Origin: Pseudoalteromonas luteoviolacea
GTDB taxonomy: Bacteria; Pseudomonadota; Gammaproteobacteria; Enterobacterales; Alteromonadaceae
Assembly (NCBI RefSeq): GCF_000814765.1
Contig: NZ_JWIC01000010.1
Span: forward strand, 444,001 to 508,000
Length of the DNA: 64,000 bases
Direction: 5' to 3'
In this document: positions 8,539-17,291 of the stretch, piece by piece
Layout of the letters: every line of letters begins with the position of its first letter
Position numbering within the stretch: the stretch's first letter is position 1
Notes under the pieces: generated by a model
Told to the model about the DNA's origin: nothing
Seen by the model: only the letters and a program-made list of their open reading frames with translations
Databases searched by the model: none
Program-made: the position numbers and the translations under genes

Positions 8539-9074
8539 TTATTTATGATCTCACTGTTAAAAATCTCACACACCAAAACTTTAGCAGAACCTTTCGTAAA
8601 TACGCTACGTCGAGCAAACACAGGGCTCTCTTCTACACCAAAGAGTTCGCATAACTGTGCCCGCGCTTGCAAATCATCAACACAGCTCACCTCCAACTCC
8701 CCTCGGTGCCATATTGACTGTTCAAATAACTTCTCACCAAGGGGTTTATCACCTAGATTTTGCAAGCCGTGCTCGTTTGCTTCCAATGAAATCCAGCTTT
8801 GTGCATATACATGTGGCTGCTCATCACAAAATAATAAAACCTCTCGGCATATCGCCAACTCCGTTTGCTCTCCTAAGGCCTCCCTGATGTACTGAGGTGG
8901 CACGAGCGGTTGCTCTCCCAATACGCCGACTCTAAAACTGCTACTCTGGCTTTTTAGTAGTGCCGTCAAAGAGCCTTGCTCAACGAGTCGCTCATGTATT
9001 TGTACTGGAGCTTTGTCAATAACTTGGGTAAAGCTCCCCCAATTAAAATCTAAAGAAATAGGACTTTTTAACAA
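8535..9074 (-). CDS. ubiC: Chorismate lyase UbiC
   Basis: Removes pyruvate from chorismate to give 4-hydroxybenzoate, the substrate of UbiA encoded next. The 179-residue protein resembles UbiC in length and in the segments REALGEQTELAICREVLLFC, YAQSWISLEA and LGDKPLGEKLFE (compare LGKTPLGRYLF in E. coli). It is a diverged member, so assignment rests partly on the ubiC-ubiA overlap. The open frame begins with TTG at 9074 and I see no convincing Shine-Dalgarno site, so the exact start is uncertain. Confidence 0.9.
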   Translation of the reverse strand: MLKSPISLDFNWGSFTQVIDKAPVQIHERLVEQGSLTALLKSQSSSFRVGVLGEQPLVPPQYIREALGEQTELAICREVLLFCDEQPHVYAQSWISLEANEHGLQNLGDKPLGEKLFEQSIWHRGELEVSCVDDLQARAQLCELFGVEESPVFARRSVFTKGSAKVLVCEIFNSEIINK

Positions 9075-9229
9075 TTCGATAATTCATTCAAGACTAAACC
9101 AAAGCCATGATAACAAAGCTTAGCAACGCAAAAAAGTTCGTGATTATCTTATTGCTGCCTGTTCATGCTTTAAATTTAAGTATAAACTAACGATATTGTT
9201 GACATTTAGTTACGTATTTTCAGACGATT

Positions 9230-9625
9230 ATGGTTCGTACTCTCTTATTAATTGCGGCACTCATGGCAAGTACTACAAGCTTTCAACTCAAAGCTGAGTC
9301 TAGCGTGGGTTATTATGGCTTTGAGCCAGACATCATTACGAACTATATTGGCCAGTCAAATAAAAAGTTAGGCTATGTTCGTGTAACGATAGACTTGATG
9401 TTAGACGATATTGCAAATATTGCTGTGGTTGAGCACCATACGCCCCTGCTAAGAGATGCCATCGTACAGATCTTGAGTAAAGAGCCAGAAGAGACCATAA
9501 AATCTTTGACGGGTAGAGAAGAAATAAGAAAACGATGTGCAGCAAAGTTGAAATCTCTATTGAAAGACGAGACTGGTCAAGAGATCATTAGAGAAGTATT
9601 ATTTACGAAGTACCTGTATCACTAG
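9230..9625 (+). CDS. Stand-alone FliL-like periplasmic protein
   Basis: A 131-residue protein with a signal peptide or N-terminal anchor (MVRTLLLIAALMASTTSFQLKA). The following domain resembles flagellar basal-body protein FliL, especially the C-terminal half: PLLRDAIVQILSKEPEETI, a charged helix, then EVLFTKYLYH (compare the FliL ending with V-x-x-V-x-F-T-x-F-x-x-Q). FliL modulates stator function at the motor, but there are no flagellar genes here, so this is an orphan paralogue of unknown role. Its 3' end overlaps the convergent glpG by 23 bp. The ATG has no strong Shine-Dalgarno site. Confidence 0.7.
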   Translation: MVRTLLLIAALMASTTSFQLKAESSVGYYGFEPDIITNYIGQSNKKLGYVRVTIDLMLDDIANIAVVEHHTPLLRDAIVQILSKEPEETIKSLTGREEIRKRCAAKLKSLLKDETGQEIIREVLFTKYLYH

Positions 9626-10427
9626 TCCGATACATCATTGCGGCAAGGCTCATTCCTATTAATAAACCAATTAGATGGGCCCAATTTGCCATACTGATAA
9701 ATAACACATCTGTAAACCCCAGTACCATCCACACTAGCATAAAACCAATAATAGGCTTAGACAAAATAGCCTGCTCATGCTTATTTAGGCGTGAGTAAAT
9801 CCAACAAAACCCCATTTGTGCATAAACAACACCACTGAGCCCACCAAAGTTTTCATCTACAAGTAAAAACTGAGCCCAATTACTCAATAATGCACTGGCG
9901 GTAAAAAGAGAGAGTAAAATGATAAAACCTGCTCTGTTGACAATTTGGTTACCCAAAAAAATCCACCAGCTTAAGTTAAACAATAAATGTACAGCACCAA
10001 AGTGCATAAAAGCAGGAGTTAGCCAACTCCATGGGTGATTAGTATCAAATTTGAGGGCTTCAAACACAGCATTAGGCGTAAAATAATAAAAACTGACATA
10101 AACAAGCAAAGCAATCATTGCGACTGCCTGTATGAGCCAGTTTAGTCGAATAAAACGTTGGAATAAATTTAGCTGTGTTCCTTGATATTTTAATGCGCCA
10201 TCCGTCTGACCCACTTGCCAAGACGCATTGCTGTATTTTTCATGGTAAGGGTTTTTGAGAAACTCGTGCCAAACAGCTTGAGCTGTCTGCAAGTCACTCT
10301 CTTGTACCCAAACTGACACAGTCCGTCCATCTTCACTGTATAACTGGCTCTCTATCCCAAGTGTTCTCAGATAATCAACGGCTCCTTGAACCGCTCTAGG
10401 GTCTGAAAAGGAGCCAAGCAGCTTCAT
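9603..10427 (-). CDS. glpG: Rhomboid intramembrane serine protease GlpG
   Basis: Cleaves membrane-protein segments within the bilayer. From the start at 10427 (MKLLGSFSDP) the 274-residue protein has an N-terminal cytoplasmic domain at 1-70 with the family's SDPRAVQGAVDYL motif, then six transmembrane helices. The catalytic dyad is visible: Ser199 in GGLSGVVYA and His251 in NWAHLIGL, matching S201/H254 of E. coli. The chosen ATG overlaps the glpE stop by 4 bp; a frame starting at 10460 would lie inside glpE. The 3' end overlaps the FliL-like gene on the other strand. Confidence 0.94.
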   Translation of the reverse strand: MKLLGSFSDPRAVQGAVDYLRTLGIESQLYSEDGRTVSVWVQESDLQTAQAVWHEFLKNPYHEKYSNASWQVGQTDGALKYQGTQLNLFQRFIRLNWLIQAVAMIALLVYVSFYYFTPNAVFEALKFDTNHPWSWLTPAFMHFGAVHLLFNLSWWIFLGNQIVNRAGFIILLSLFTASALLSNWAQFLLVDENFGGLSGVVYAQMGFCWIYSRLNKHEQAILSKPIIGFMLVWMVLGFTDVLFISMANWAHLIGLLIGMSLAAMMYRTSDTGTS

Positions 10428-10741
10428 TTTTCTATGTGTTCTGGGAGTGTTTGCTCCCATTGGGTAAAGCCACCATCCATACTGTAAACATCTTCAAAGC
10501 CTTGCTCAACTAAATAGTTCGCAGCACTTTGAGAGCTGATCCCATGATAACAAACAATAATAATGGGCTGTTCAAACTCTTTTTCCTGCATAAAATGGGC
10601 TAAATTTTCATTTGAAAGGTGCTCTGAACCAGGAATGTGTCCCGCAGCAAACGAGTTAGGGTCGCGGATATCTGCAACAACCACGTTATTTTGTGCGATT
10701 AATGCTTGTGTTTGTTCAATACTAATATGTTTAAAAGCCAT
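10424..10741 (-). CDS. glpE: Thiosulfate sulfurtransferase GlpE
   Basis: Single-domain rhodanese of 105 residues that transfers sulfur from thiosulfate to an acceptor such as cyanide or thioredoxin. The catalytic cysteine is C64 in VCYHGISSQSAANYL, and DIRDPNSFAAGHIPGS is the usual substrate-side motif. The start at 10741 (MAFKHISIEQ) has a GAGAGA ribosome-binding region directly upstream; a start nine codons earlier does not fit the family. Followed by glpG with a 4-bp overlap, the same order as in enterics, although glpR and glpD are absent. Confidence 0.92.
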   Translation of the reverse strand: MAFKHISIEQTQALIAQNNVVVADIRDPNSFAAGHIPGSEHLSNENLAHFMQEKEFEQPIIIVCYHGISSQSAANYLVEQGFEDVYSMDGGFTQWEQTLPEHIEK

Positions 10742-10753
10742 ATCTCTCTCATT

Positions 10754-10813
10754 AAAAAAGCGGCTCAATTAATACAATACCTCATACAAAGGAAAGTACA
10801 ATTTAAAGCCGCC
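10754..10813 (-). terminator. Probable terminator of the kbl-tdh operon
   Basis: On the minus strand GCGGCT (10812-10807) pairs with AGCCGC (10765-10760), immediately followed by a run of six T (10759-10754). The intervening loop is long (about 41 nt) but contains A/T-rich segments that could extend the stem. It lies directly downstream of tdh. Confidence 0.5.
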
Positions 10814-10826
10814 TGTTGGACTTAAA

Positions 10827-11855
10827 TTACTTTGTCCAGTCTAAAATCACTTTACCAGACTGACCTGAGATCATTGTATCAAAGCCTTGCTGGAAATCAT
10901 CCACATTAAATTCATGGGTAATGATAGGTTCTAGGTTCAAACCAGACTGAATCAAACTTGCCATCTTGTACCAAGTCTCGAACATTTCACGTCCGTAAAT
11001 GCCTTTGATAACCAAGCCTTTAAAAATGACTTGGTTCCAATCAACAGCCATATCACTTGGTGGAATACCCAACATCGCAATTTTACCGCCGTGATTCATG
11101 TTGTTCAGCATGCTATTGAATGCAACTGGTACACCCGACATTTCTAGGCCTACATCGAAGCCTTCTGTCATACCTAGTTCTTCCATCACATCTTCAAGGC
11201 TTTCACTTGCCACATTGACAGCCTTAGTAGCTCCCATCTTACGTGCAAGGTCTAGTCGATATTCATTCACATCGGTTATGACAACATGGCGCGCGCCTAC
11301 ATGTTTAGCAACCGCTGCCGCCATAATACCAATTGGACCTGCACCAGTGATGAGTACATCTTCACCAACCAAATCAAATGATAGAGCCGTATGTACAGCA
11401 TTACCAAATGGGTCAAAAATCGATGCTAATTCATCTGAAATATTATCAGGTATCTTAAATGCATTATAAGCCGGGATCACTAAGTATTCAGCAAATGAGC
11501 CTTCTCGATTAACCCCTACACCAATGGTGTTGCGACACAAATGTACTCGACCGGCTCTACAGTTTCGGCAATGTCCGCAAGTAATATGACCTTCACCTGA
11601 AACACGATCACCTACAGAAAAGCCTCGAACCTCTTGGCCCATATCGACAATTTCACCCACATACTCATGGCCCACGACCATCGGGGTTGGAATTGTATTT
11701 TGAGACCACTCATCCCACTTATAAATATGGACATCGGTGCCACAAATTGCCGTTTTACGGATCTTGATCAGTAAGTCGTTGTGCCCCATTTCAGGTTTTG
11801 GCACATCGGTCATCCAGATCCCTTCTTCAGCTTTCAACTTGGATAATGCTTTCAT
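10827..11855 (-). CDS. tdh: L-threonine 3-dehydrogenase
   Basis: NAD-dependent zinc enzyme oxidising threonine to 2-amino-3-ketobutyrate. The 342 residues begin MKALSKLKAEEGIWM. Catalytic-zinc residues C38 (AICGTDVHIY) and H63/E64 (GHEYVGEIV), the structural zinc cysteines C93, C96, C99 and C107, and the GAGPIGIMAAAVAKH nucleotide-binding loop are all visible. The start ATG at 11855 is preferred over a GTG three codons upstream because of the GAGTG sequence 8 nt before it and the family N-terminus. It follows kbl by 42 bp, and the two form the standard threonine-to-glycine pathway. Confidence 0.97.
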   Translation of the reverse strand: MKALSKLKAEEGIWMTDVPKPEMGHNDLLIKIRKTAICGTDVHIYKWDEWSQNTIPTPMVVGHEYVGEIVDMGQEVRGFSVGDRVSGEGHITCGHCRNCRAGRVHLCRNTIGVGVNREGSFAEYLVIPAYNAFKIPDNISDELASIFDPFGNAVHTALSFDLVGEDVLITGAGPIGIMAAAVAKHVGARHVVITDVNEYRLDLARKMGATKAVNVASESLEDVMEELGMTEGFDVGLEMSGVPVAFNSMLNNMNHGGKIAMLGIPPSDMAVDWNQVIFKGLVIKGIYGREMFETWYKMASLIQSGLNLEPIITHEFNVDDFQQGFDTMISGQSGKVILDWTK

Positions 11856-11897
11856 AATGTTCACTCGTTAGAAAGTAGGTGCGGTAGCACCTAGCAA

Positions 11898-13094
11898 TTA
11901 AATCACACCTAAATCTTTACCAATGCGGATAAACGCAGCAATCGCTTTATCTAATTGTTCTTTAGTGTGTGCCGCTGAAATTTGCGTACGAATACGAGCT
12001 TGACCTTTAGGCACGACAGGGAAAGAGAAACCAATCACATAAATCCCTTCAGCAAGTAATCTATCTGACATTTCAGCAGCGACTTTTGCATCACCAAGCA
12101 TAACTGGAATGATTGCGTGATCTTTACCTGCACACGTAAAACCAGCGGCTTCCATTTCATTGCGGAAGTAAGCTGCATTTTCCCATAGTTGATCACGAAG
12201 CGCTTTACCATCTTTAAGCATATCAAGCACTTTAATTGATGCCGTCACGATTGATGGTGCCAATGAATTAGAGAACAAATATGGACGTGAGCGTTGACGT
12301 AACCACTCTACAATTTCTTTTTTACCTGATGTGTAGCCACCCGATGCACCACCCAGTGCTTTACCAAGCGTACCAGTGATAATGTCCACTCTGTCCATAA
12401 CACCACAATATTCAGCTGTACCAGCACCATTCTCGCCAACAAAGCCAACTGCGTGAGAGTCATCGACCATAACAAGTGCATCATACTTATCCGCAAGATC
12501 GCACACAGCAGCTAAGTTACAAATAACACCATCCATTGAGAAAACACCATCAGTGGCTATCAGCTTAGTTTTAGCGCCCGCCTCGGTTGCAGCAATCAGC
12601 TGCTTCTCTAAATCAGCCATGTCATTATTTGCATAACGGAAGCGTTTAGCTTTACACAGACGCACACCATCAATAATAGATGCGTGGTTCAAAGAGTCTG
12701 AGATAATTGCGTCTTCTGGGCCAAGGATCGTTTCAAATAAGCCAGCGTTAGCATCAAAGCATGACGAGTATAAAATCGTATCTTCAGTTTTCAAAAACTC
12801 ACTGATTTTTTCTTCTAACGTCTTGTGAATATCTTGAGTACCACAAATAAAACGTACAGATGCAACGCCAAAACCATGATCAGATAAACCGCTTTGTGCT
12901 GCGGCAATCAGATCTGGATGGTTAGCCAAGCCTAGGTAGTTGTTTGCACAAAAGTTAATAACGCTTTCACCTGTTGATACAGCGATTTCTGCTTGCTGTT
13001 GTGATGTAATAATGCGTTCTTTTTTATATAAGCCTTCAGCTTTCACTTCTTCTATTTGTTGTTGAAGTTGGCTGTAAAATGCCGCTGATCTCAT
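11898..13094 (-). CDS. kbl: 2-amino-3-ketobutyrate CoA ligase (glycine C-acetyltransferase)
   Basis: PLP enzyme that splits 2-amino-3-ketobutyrate with CoA into glycine and acetyl-CoA. Starting at ATG 13094 (MRSAAFYSQL) it is 398 residues, equal to the E. coli enzyme, with GGAG 7 nt upstream. The frame can be read back to 13181, but that extension has no ribosome-binding site and no counterpart in the family. The PLP lysine is K245 in TGTLGKALGGASGGY, with DDSHAVGFVG before it. First gene of the kbl-tdh operon, preceded by about 300 bp without a gene. Confidence 0.97.
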   Translation of the reverse strand: MRSAAFYSQLQQQIEEVKAEGLYKKERIITSQQQAEIAVSTGESVINFCANNYLGLANHPDLIAAAQSGLSDHGFGVASVRFICGTQDIHKTLEEKISEFLKTEDTILYSSCFDANAGLFETILGPEDAIISDSLNHASIIDGVRLCKAKRFRYANNDMADLEKQLIAATEAGAKTKLIATDGVFSMDGVICNLAAVCDLADKYDALVMVDDSHAVGFVGENGAGTAEYCGVMDRVDIITGTLGKALGGASGGYTSGKKEIVEWLRQRSRPYLFSNSLAPSIVTASIKVLDMLKDGKALRDQLWENAAYFRNEMEAAGFTCAGKDHAIIPVMLGDAKVAAEMSDRLLAEGIYVIGFSFPVVPKGQARIRTQISAAHTKEQLDKAIAAFIRIGKDLGVI

Positions 13095-13403
13095 GTAGAG
13101 TCTCCATTGGTTGCACGGAGTGTGTACGCCTAATTTTGCTTCTGAGGTGAACACACGACTATGATGCCTCGAATACTGCATAGTTTATTTAACTCAATGC
13201 AATGTTGTTTCGATTCGATAGACGTTGAAACTCAGGTTAAATCAATTAAAAGGATACACACCAAATGAAAAGTCATACTCAAGCCAATTACCCACTTGTT
13301 GTATGAATGAGTTAAATTACTTGAGTATATTTTAAAAGGTTCGCAAGCTAAATGCACGGATTGTGATTATCTTGTTTTATGTGAGCGTAAAGCTAAATGG
13401 GCG
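13095..13403. other. Gene-free region between gmhB and kbl
   Basis: This region must hold the kbl promoter (minus strand). It contains a 9-bp inverted repeat, ATACTCAAG (13275-13283) and CTTGAGTAT (13320-13328), with a 36-nt spacer. On the plus strand there is a 13-codon micro-ORF at 13265-13306 preceded by AAAAGGAT, whose product would be MKSHTQANYPLVV. I cannot show that it is expressed, and its strand is opposite to kbl. Nothing else is recognised. Confidence 0.4.
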
Positions 13404-13952
13404 TTAGCCTAATTTTTGGGGCAGCTGTGCCAAAGAGTCACAAACAAAATCTGCAAATGATTCATCCTCGATAGTGAACTCTTGTCCTGAACGCACCAGT
13501 ATTTTGGTCTTCACGCCTGCCGCAATGGCAGCCTTCATATCTGACGCTTTATCTCCAACCATAATGCTGTTTTTCGGATCGATATCATGCTCTTCAATCG
13601 CTTGTAATAACATGCCTGGCTTTGGTTTTCGACAGTCACAATCACGCAAATACTGCGGTAATGCTTTTTTAGGGTGATGTGGGCAAAAATAAACCCCTGA
13701 AATATCAACACCTTGCCTATTAAATTGCTCACACATCCACTGCGTTAAGCGCTGAAACTGAGCTTCATCATAATATCCGCGACCAATACCAGATTGATTC
13801 GTCACTACGACAAGCTTATAGCCTAACCTTGTAAAGTATTGACATGCCTCAAACACGCCGTCGATGAACTCAAAGTCTTCAATGGCATGTACATAAGCAT
13901 GATCATGATTGATCACACCATCTCTATCTAAGAATACTGCTTTAGATTTCAT
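13404..13952 (-). CDS. gmhB: D-glycero-beta-D-manno-heptose 1,7-bisphosphate 7-phosphatase
   Basis: HAD-family phosphatase of ADP-heptose synthesis, removing the 7-phosphate between the two HldE reactions. The 182-residue protein has the DxD motif at D9/D11 (FLDRDGVIN), the VVTNQSGIGRG threonine/serine motif, the zinc-binding cysteine/histidine cluster (CPHHPKK to RDCDCRKP) and the C-terminal MVGDKASDMKAA. Its start overlaps the end of the upstream heptosyltransferase gene by 4 bp. Presence of hldE and gmhA within 4 kb completes the pathway and supports the assignment. Confidence 0.93.
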   Translation of the reverse strand: MKSKAVFLDRDGVINHDHAYVHAIEDFEFIDGVFEACQYFTRLGYKLVVVTNQSGIGRGYYDEAQFQRLTQWMCEQFNRQGVDISGVYFCPHHPKKALPQYLRDCDCRKPKPGMLLQAIEEHDIDPKNSIMVGDKASDMKAAIAAGVKTKILVRSGQEFTIEDESFADFVCDSLAQLPQKLG

Positions 13953-14992
13953 AATTTCTCTTGCTGAACGACTTTATCAAACATCGCTGTCACATCATCA
14001 ACGCTAATTTGTGCCATTAAATCTGCGCCTTTTACTCGAGTGCCCCACGGCAGCTCACTGACAGGCTTACCTTTTTGCTTAAGCACATTTTGATGATACA
14101 CCTCAACAACATAGTGCTGATACAAATACGGCCCGGTACGTTTAGGGTTTGAATGTGCATACAAACCGATAACAGGCGTGCCAACCGTCACAGCCATATG
14201 AGCAGGACCTGTGTCAGGTGCAAGCACTAACTTTGCTTCTTTAAGCACACACAATAATGTTTTTAATCCCGTTTTGCCGACTAGATTTAAAATATTGCAC
14301 TGTGCATGTTTCACGATAGCCGCACTCAAACTGGCTTCTAATTCAGTTGGGCCACCTGTTAGAACCACGTTAAACCCCTGCCCTGCAGCATAATCTGCAA
14401 GCGCAGCATACCGCTCTGGCAACCAATTTCGTTCCTGTTTACTTGCAGCCGGTGAGATAACAAACACCCGTTCAAGACCATTTAACAGTGATCTTGCCTG
14501 CTCCTCATCCTCTACTGTATATGGCATTTTCCATGTCGGTCGTTGAGACTCAACCCCTATTGCCTGCGCAAAATGGTGGAAGCCCTCTAATACATGAGGC
14601 TCCGTTTGACGTGTGATACGTTGATTGACGACTAACGAGTGCAGCTCTTTTGAACGCGCACTATCAAAACCTATCTTCACCTTCGCAGGAATACACAGCG
14701 CCGCAACATTAGACCTAAAAGCCACTTGCATGTGCAATAATACATCAAATTGTGTCCCTTTAAAGTGAGCTCTCAAATCCTTAAAAGCCGCTTTGCCGCG
14801 TTTTTTATCAAACACCACAAAATCAACGCCCGGTAAGTCGGCCAGTAACATCGCCTCTACTTTACCAATCACCCAGGTTATCTTCGCTTGAGGATGTGCT
14901 CGTTGAATCGCTTGAACAGCTGACACTGCATGACAGACATCGCCGATAGCTGATAGCCGAAGCACGCAAATAGAAGAAATTGTTTTTGACAC
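13949..14992 (-). CDS. GT9-family LPS heptosyltransferase
   Basis: A 347-residue glycosyltransferase of family 9, which adds heptose to the Kdo/heptose inner core from ADP-heptose at the cytoplasmic face of the inner membrane. Diagnostic segments are RLSAIGDVCHAVSAVQAI at the N-terminus (the acceptor-side SxxGD motif), VISPAASKQERNWLPERY, and LAPDTGPAHMAVTVGTPVIG, the ADP-heptose-binding D-TGP-H motif. I cannot distinguish heptosyltransferase I from II or III by eye. It is cotranscribed with gmhB through a 4-bp overlap and diverges from kdkA. Confidence 0.87.
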   Translation of the reverse strand: MSKTISSICVLRLSAIGDVCHAVSAVQAIQRAHPQAKITWVIGKVEAMLLADLPGVDFVVFDKKRGKAAFKDLRAHFKGTQFDVLLHMQVAFRSNVAALCIPAKVKIGFDSARSKELHSLVVNQRITRQTEPHVLEGFHHFAQAIGVESQRPTWKMPYTVEDEEQARSLLNGLERVFVISPAASKQERNWLPERYAALADYAAGQGFNVVLTGGPTELEASLSAAIVKHAQCNILNLVGKTGLKTLLCVLKEAKLVLAPDTGPAHMAVTVGTPVIGLYAHSNPKRTGPYLYQHYVVEVYHQNVLKQKGKPVSELPWGTRVKGADLMAQISVDDVTAMFDKVVQQEKL

Positions 14993-15120
14993 TCGTCTTA
15001 CCCAATCAGTTTAAGAACGCATGATCTTAAATTAATCGTCTCGATTTGCAACACTTGTGCATTTCACTCTAGAGAAAAAGTCGCTAAACTTGCCGCATAT
15101 TACCATTTTGCAAGCCTCTT

Positions 15121-15846
15121 ATGCTCAAAATAGACAACACTGACAATCATTTCATATTAACGCCACTAGACAGCGAATTAAACATTACCCGCGACTGGTT
15201 TAATGTTGAACATTGGCGACAAAAAGATGCGGTCGTTAATAGCAAGCTGGGCCGTGCCCCAGCTTGGTTTATTCAATATCAGAATGATAATATTGCCGTT
15301 TTAAAACACTATTGGAGAGGCGGTTTAATCGGCAAGTTACTCAGTGACCAGTACTTATTTTTAAGTCTCGAAAAGACCAGAGTGTTTAAAGAGTTTAAAC
15401 TTCTCACACAACTTAAAGAGTTACAGCTCCCCGTACCAGTGCCTATTGCAGCCTATGTCAAAGTGACGTTTGGTATTTACCGCGCGGACATACTAACTCA
15501 GGCGATCCCTGGTGCACAAAGTCTGTGTGAAAAACTTAAGCAAAATTCTGCAACAAAAGACGAGCTCATGGCTGTGGGCAAAACCATCGCGGATTTTCAC
15601 CGAAAAGGTGTTTATCATGATGATCTCAATATCAATAATATTCTGTTCGATGACCAAGGACACGTTAACCTGATTGACTTTGATAAAGGTGATATACGTC
15701 ATATCGAGGGCACTTGGCAACAAGCGAATATAGACAGATTAGCCCGTTCATTTAAAAAAGAAGCCGGCAAGTGGCCGACTTTCTTTTTTGAAGAGGCAGA
15801 TTGGCAAACGCTCAGTAGTGCCTACCAAACACATCTAAAAAGCTAA
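15121..15846 (+). CDS. kdkA: 3-deoxy-D-manno-octulosonic acid kinase KdkA
   Basis: Phosphorylates the 4-hydroxyl of the lipid-A-proximal Kdo, a feature of species whose LPS carries only one Kdo. The 241-residue protein has a compact protein-kinase-like fold: FHRKGVYHDDLNINNILF (catalytic HxDLN at 166-170) and LIDFDKGDIR (metal-binding DFD at 186-188), with a N-terminal lysine in NIAVLKHYWRGG. These motifs are typical of KdkA/WaaP kinases. It lies between the heptosyltransferase and hldE and overlaps the convergent hldE by 4 bp. A WaaP-type heptose kinase is the alternative, but length and neighbours favour KdkA. Confidence 0.88.
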   Translation: MLKIDNTDNHFILTPLDSELNITRDWFNVEHWRQKDAVVNSKLGRAPAWFIQYQNDNIAVLKHYWRGGLIGKLLSDQYLFLSLEKTRVFKEFKLLTQLKELQLPVPVPIAAYVKVTFGIYRADILTQAIPGAQSLCEKLKQNSATKDELMAVGKTIADFHRKGVYHDDLNINNILFDDQGHVNLIDFDKGDIRHIEGTWQQANIDRLARSFKKEAGKWPTFFFEEADWQTLSSAYQTHLKS

Positions 15847-17291
15847 CTTTTACTTAAGCGTGCTTTTTTAATGACATTTGAGGTTGAGCAGCCGTCTAGA
15901 AAAGACAATACCTCAACCTGACCACCTTGTGCCAATACATGATCAGCGCCAGCGATTTCTTCAACCTTATAATCGCCCCCTTTGACCAATACATCAGGGC
16001 TGATCGTCGCTATTAAGTTAGCAGGGGTATCGCCTTCTTCTTCTTTCCCAAAAGGAACAACCCAATCAACCGATGCCAACGCTGAAATCACCATCGCACG
16101 CTCGTTTAATGGGTTAATTGGCCTGTCCGCACCTTTTAAGCGAGAAATCGACTCATCATTATTTAACCCAACTACTAAACGGTCTCCCATCGCTTTAGCT
16201 TGCGCTAAATAGCGCACATGGCCTGCGTGTAAAATATCAAAACACCCATTAGTAAACACAATTTTCTCGCCACTTTGCTTAGCAAACGAAATGTGCTGTA
16301 ACACATCTTCAAATGGGGCTTGATAGTGCTCGCCTGTTTCCCTCAAGTATTGACTCAGCTTCGCACTGAGTTCCTCAGGAGAAACTGTTGCAGCGCCCAG
16401 CTTTCCAACGACAATACCTGCCGCCAAATTTGCCATTTCTACCGCATCTTTCGCATTCATCCCAGCGCCGAGCATCGTCGTCAGTGTCGCAATCACGGTA
16501 TCGCCAGCGCCAGTCACATCGCTAACCTCTAGCACCTGTGCAGAAAAGTCATGCTTATCATCAGCAGAGATGAGTGACATCCCTTGCTCAGAGCGAGTCA
16601 ATAACATTGCACCAATGCCTGCCTCAGAGATAAGCTGCCTTGCACTGTTAGTGAGTGCTGACTCAGTACTTACATCCCCGCCTGCCAACTTAAATTCATT
16701 GAGATTTGGAGTAATAAAATCAGCACCACGATAAACAGATAAATCGCTCATTTTAGGGTCTACAAGCACCGTTTTTCCTGCTTGTTTTGCTACCTCGATC
16801 ATCTCTTTGATATTGGCAAGCGCACCCTTATTGTAATCAGAGAACAGAACATACTCATAGGCCTCAATAACTGACTTTAACTTCTCAGTGAGTAATGCAC
16901 TATGCTCAGGTAAGAACTGCTCTTCCATATCCAGCCTAACAACCTGCTGATGACGACTTATCACGCGCATTTTGGCTATCGTCGGCAAGGTATCAACACT
17001 AACCAACTGAGAATCAATACTCTCATCTTCTAAAATACTGTTGAGCTTGCGACCATTTTCATCTTGGCCAATCAAGCCTAGTAACCCTACTTTGCCGTCC
17101 AAGTGCGCTATATTTTTCGCAACATTAGCCGCGCCACCCGCTTTATCTTCTAAGCTACTCACTTTAACAACTGGAACAGGTGCCTCCGGAGAGATCCTGC
17201 CAGTATCTCCATGCCAGTATCGATCTAACATCACATCACCCACAACCAAAATTTTAGCGTTGTGAAGGTTTTGTAAGGCAGCTAAGTTCAT
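15843..17291 (-). CDS. hldE: Bifunctional heptose 7-phosphate kinase / heptose 1-phosphate adenylyltransferase HldE
   Basis: Carries out the second and fourth steps of ADP-heptose synthesis. Of the 482 residues, about 1-320 form a ribokinase-type kinase (GGAANVAKNIAHL near 52-64 and VSDVTGAGDTVIATL, with the catalytic GAGD at 261-264). Residues about 343-482 form the nucleotidyltransferase (FTNGCFDILHAGH at 346-358, then VGLNNDESISRLKG). Both halves look intact. The 5' end overlaps the gmhA stop by 4 bp, so the two are probably translated together; the 3' end overlaps kdkA on the opposite strand. Confidence 0.96.
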   Translation of the reverse strand: MNLAALQNLHNAKILVVGDVMLDRYWHGDTGRISPEAPVPVVKVSSLEDKAGGAANVAKNIAHLDGKVGLLGLIGQDENGRKLNSILEDESIDSQLVSVDTLPTIAKMRVISRHQQVVRLDMEEQFLPEHSALLTEKLKSVIEAYEYVLFSDYNKGALANIKEMIEVAKQAGKTVLVDPKMSDLSVYRGADFITPNLNEFKLAGGDVSTESALTNSARQLISEAGIGAMLLTRSEQGMSLISADDKHDFSAQVLEVSDVTGAGDTVIATLTTMLGAGMNAKDAVEMANLAAGIVVGKLGAATVSPEELSAKLSQYLRETGEHYQAPFEDVLQHISFAKQSGEKIVFTNGCFDILHAGHVRYLAQAKAMGDRLVVGLNNDESISRLKGADRPINPLNERAMVISALASVDWVVPFGKEEEGDTPANLIATISPDVLVKGGDYKVEEIAGADHVLAQGGQVEVLSFLDGCSTSNVIKKARLSKS

